64,000 nt of DNA from Stenotrophomonas beteli. Lineage in GTDB: Bacteria > Pseudomonadota > Gammaproteobacteria > Xanthomonadales > Xanthomonadaceae. The notes under the pieces were generated by a model. It saw only the letters and a program-made list of their open reading frames with translations, made no database searches and was not told the DNA's origin. The DNA lies in the NCBI RefSeq assembly GCF_001431665.1, contig NZ_LLXV01000021.1:1-64000 (forward strand). The letters are read 5' to 3'. This document shows positions 63,162 to 64,000 of this stretch, piece after piece. How positions within the stretch are numbered: position 1 is the first letter of the stretch; each line of letters begins with the position of its first letter. The position numbers and the translations under genes were made by a program.

Positions 63162-63429
63162 ACCTCTCATGGGGGGAGGAGCACGCTCCTGGCCGACAGC
63201 GTCGGCGAGCGAGTGATCGGCCCCACGAAGAACAACCTTAATGCGCCCCATTTATGCAGCTAATTCGCAGAAATGGGCTCACTTAGCGGGCAAATGTCCG
63301 CTTTTGACCACAAATAGCACCATTTCAGACAACAGACATCCATCTAGGAGACAGGATTTGTCGCCCGATAGCGACCAACTATCGAAATTGGAGAGCACAT
63401 GTATCTTTCGTTTGTCCACCATCGGTTGA
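63162..63429. other. Upstream region of the chemoreceptor gene
   Basis: About 270 bp, AT-richer than its neighbours, with AAATGTCCGC and AAATTGGAG tracts. No gene is seen. Probably the promoter region for the minus-strand chemoreceptor operon; no specific promoter is called. Confidence 0.3.
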
Positions 63430-63889
63430 GGTGAGCATGGCACTGACTTGGAACATGCACTGGTGCTGGGCGACGCCCCGGTAGGTCATACGTGTGGGCG
63501 CACCATTAAAGTCGGCGATGACAGTTGAACGGTACGCCCTGGCCAGCCTTAAGGCGCTTCCGCTTCCTAGAGCGCTCCGAGGTCTTTGATCACCGACTGA
63601 CCTCGCTGAAGGAACCCAGCAGCAACCTTCCCCATGCCACCTTTCGCCCGATGCGCTCGTTGAGCCGATTGGCCTGCAGCCGGCCCGCCTCAAACAGGGC
63701 CGGGGTGGCCATCGAGGGCGGCCAGGCCTGGAAGGGCTCACCGGGCGACGAGAGCTGCCCCGTGATCGGCTGGACCACCGCAGGCACGGCCACGTCGGTG
63801 TTTGGCATAGGCGGTTGCCACCATGCAACCGTTTTGGCACGACCACCCTCCCAGCACCAACAGCGGCCCTCAGTGTGCTGAGTGACCAA
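63430..63889 (-). pseudogene. Frameshifted unknown gene at the right edge
   Basis: A frame from 63889 reads WWQPPMPNTDVAVPAVVQPI, then SPGEPFQAWPPSM, ALFEAGRLQANRLNERIG and ends at 63590. In a second frame the sequence goes on as RSTVIADFNGAPTRMTYRGVAQ and HQCMFQVSAML to about 63430. A single indel near 63600 would join them. The family is not recognised. Confidence 0.35.
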
Positions 63890-64000
63890 GTCAGTGCATT
63901 AGCTCGATCATCCGCCCTAGACTTGAACGGTGGCGAAAGCACGGACCAAGAAGGTTATCTGGGCCAACGGGACAAAAATGATCCCCAAAAGAGCTGAAGG

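Noticed and set aside
1-64000. A CRISPR array
   Set aside because: No regularly spaced short direct repeats were found anywhere in the window, and no cas genes are present.

Overview
The window is GC-rich, with H-NS-family proteins ending in a PRWLxxLV-type motif, an EAL/CSS phosphodiesterase beside a GntR regulator, and NodT-type outer-membrane factors. These suggest a gammaproteobacterium of the Xanthomonadaceae (Stenotrophomonas, Lysobacter or Pseudoxanthomonas type). That placement is inferred from protein style, not from a marker gene. Most of the window is accessory DNA: a defence and mobile-element region at 1-45 kb, then a more ordinary efflux, regulation and chemotaxis region at 45-64 kb.

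1-10.2 kb. A three-gene operon (TerB-domain protein, P-loop ATPase, Lhr/DEAD-type helicase) matches the Shango anti-phage system. It is followed by an AT-richer trypsin-like protease gene with a small partner, and a two-TM coiled-coil protein flanked by two decayed direct-repeat copies of a DUF6624-like gene.

10.2-29.9 kb. The first integrase island carries tyrosine recombinase 1, orfA1, orfB1 (a CoiA-like candidate PD-(D/E)XK protein), membrane proteins, H-NS-like 1, a frameshifted nuclease-like gene, and two ComEC-type metallo-beta-lactamase-fold proteins, one paired with a membrane protein. A thiol-redox set (TlpA-like, DsbG-like, thioredoxin) is interleaved with a two-component system.

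29.9-45.2 kb. A second, paralogous island has recombinase 2, orfA2, orfB2 and H-NS-like 2, then decayed DNA, then a seven-gene minus-strand secretion operon. That operon encodes an anchored protein, a double-glycine-leader precursor whose mature part carries a HEYQH...E zinc-peptidase motif, a GT84-like membrane glycosyltransferase, an HlyC/MceI-like acyltransferase, an MchC/MceJ-like protein, an HlyD adaptor and a C39-peptidase ABC exporter. I consider this the most novel system here: a class IIb microcin-style maturation and export pathway apparently serving an enzyme-sized zinc-peptidase cargo. The island ends near a third copy of an att-like 15-mer and a helicase IV-like gene truncated by an integrase fragment.

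45.2-64 kb. A sensor kinase/response regulator pair is divergent from an efflux operon (outer-membrane factor, MipA, lipoprotein adaptor, RND pump, lipoprotein alpha/beta hydrolase). Then come a zinc ribbon, a DUF4145 protein and an unknown protein, a tRNA 3'-end-like scar, and an MCP, EAL phosphodiesterase and GntR/UTRA regulator set.

The two recombinase genes share the same promoter-like spacing and an 8-bp perfect inverted repeat at the start codon, and both islands carry the same orfA, orfB and H-NS companions. This suggests one family of integrative elements that has accreted in tandem and exchanged cargo.
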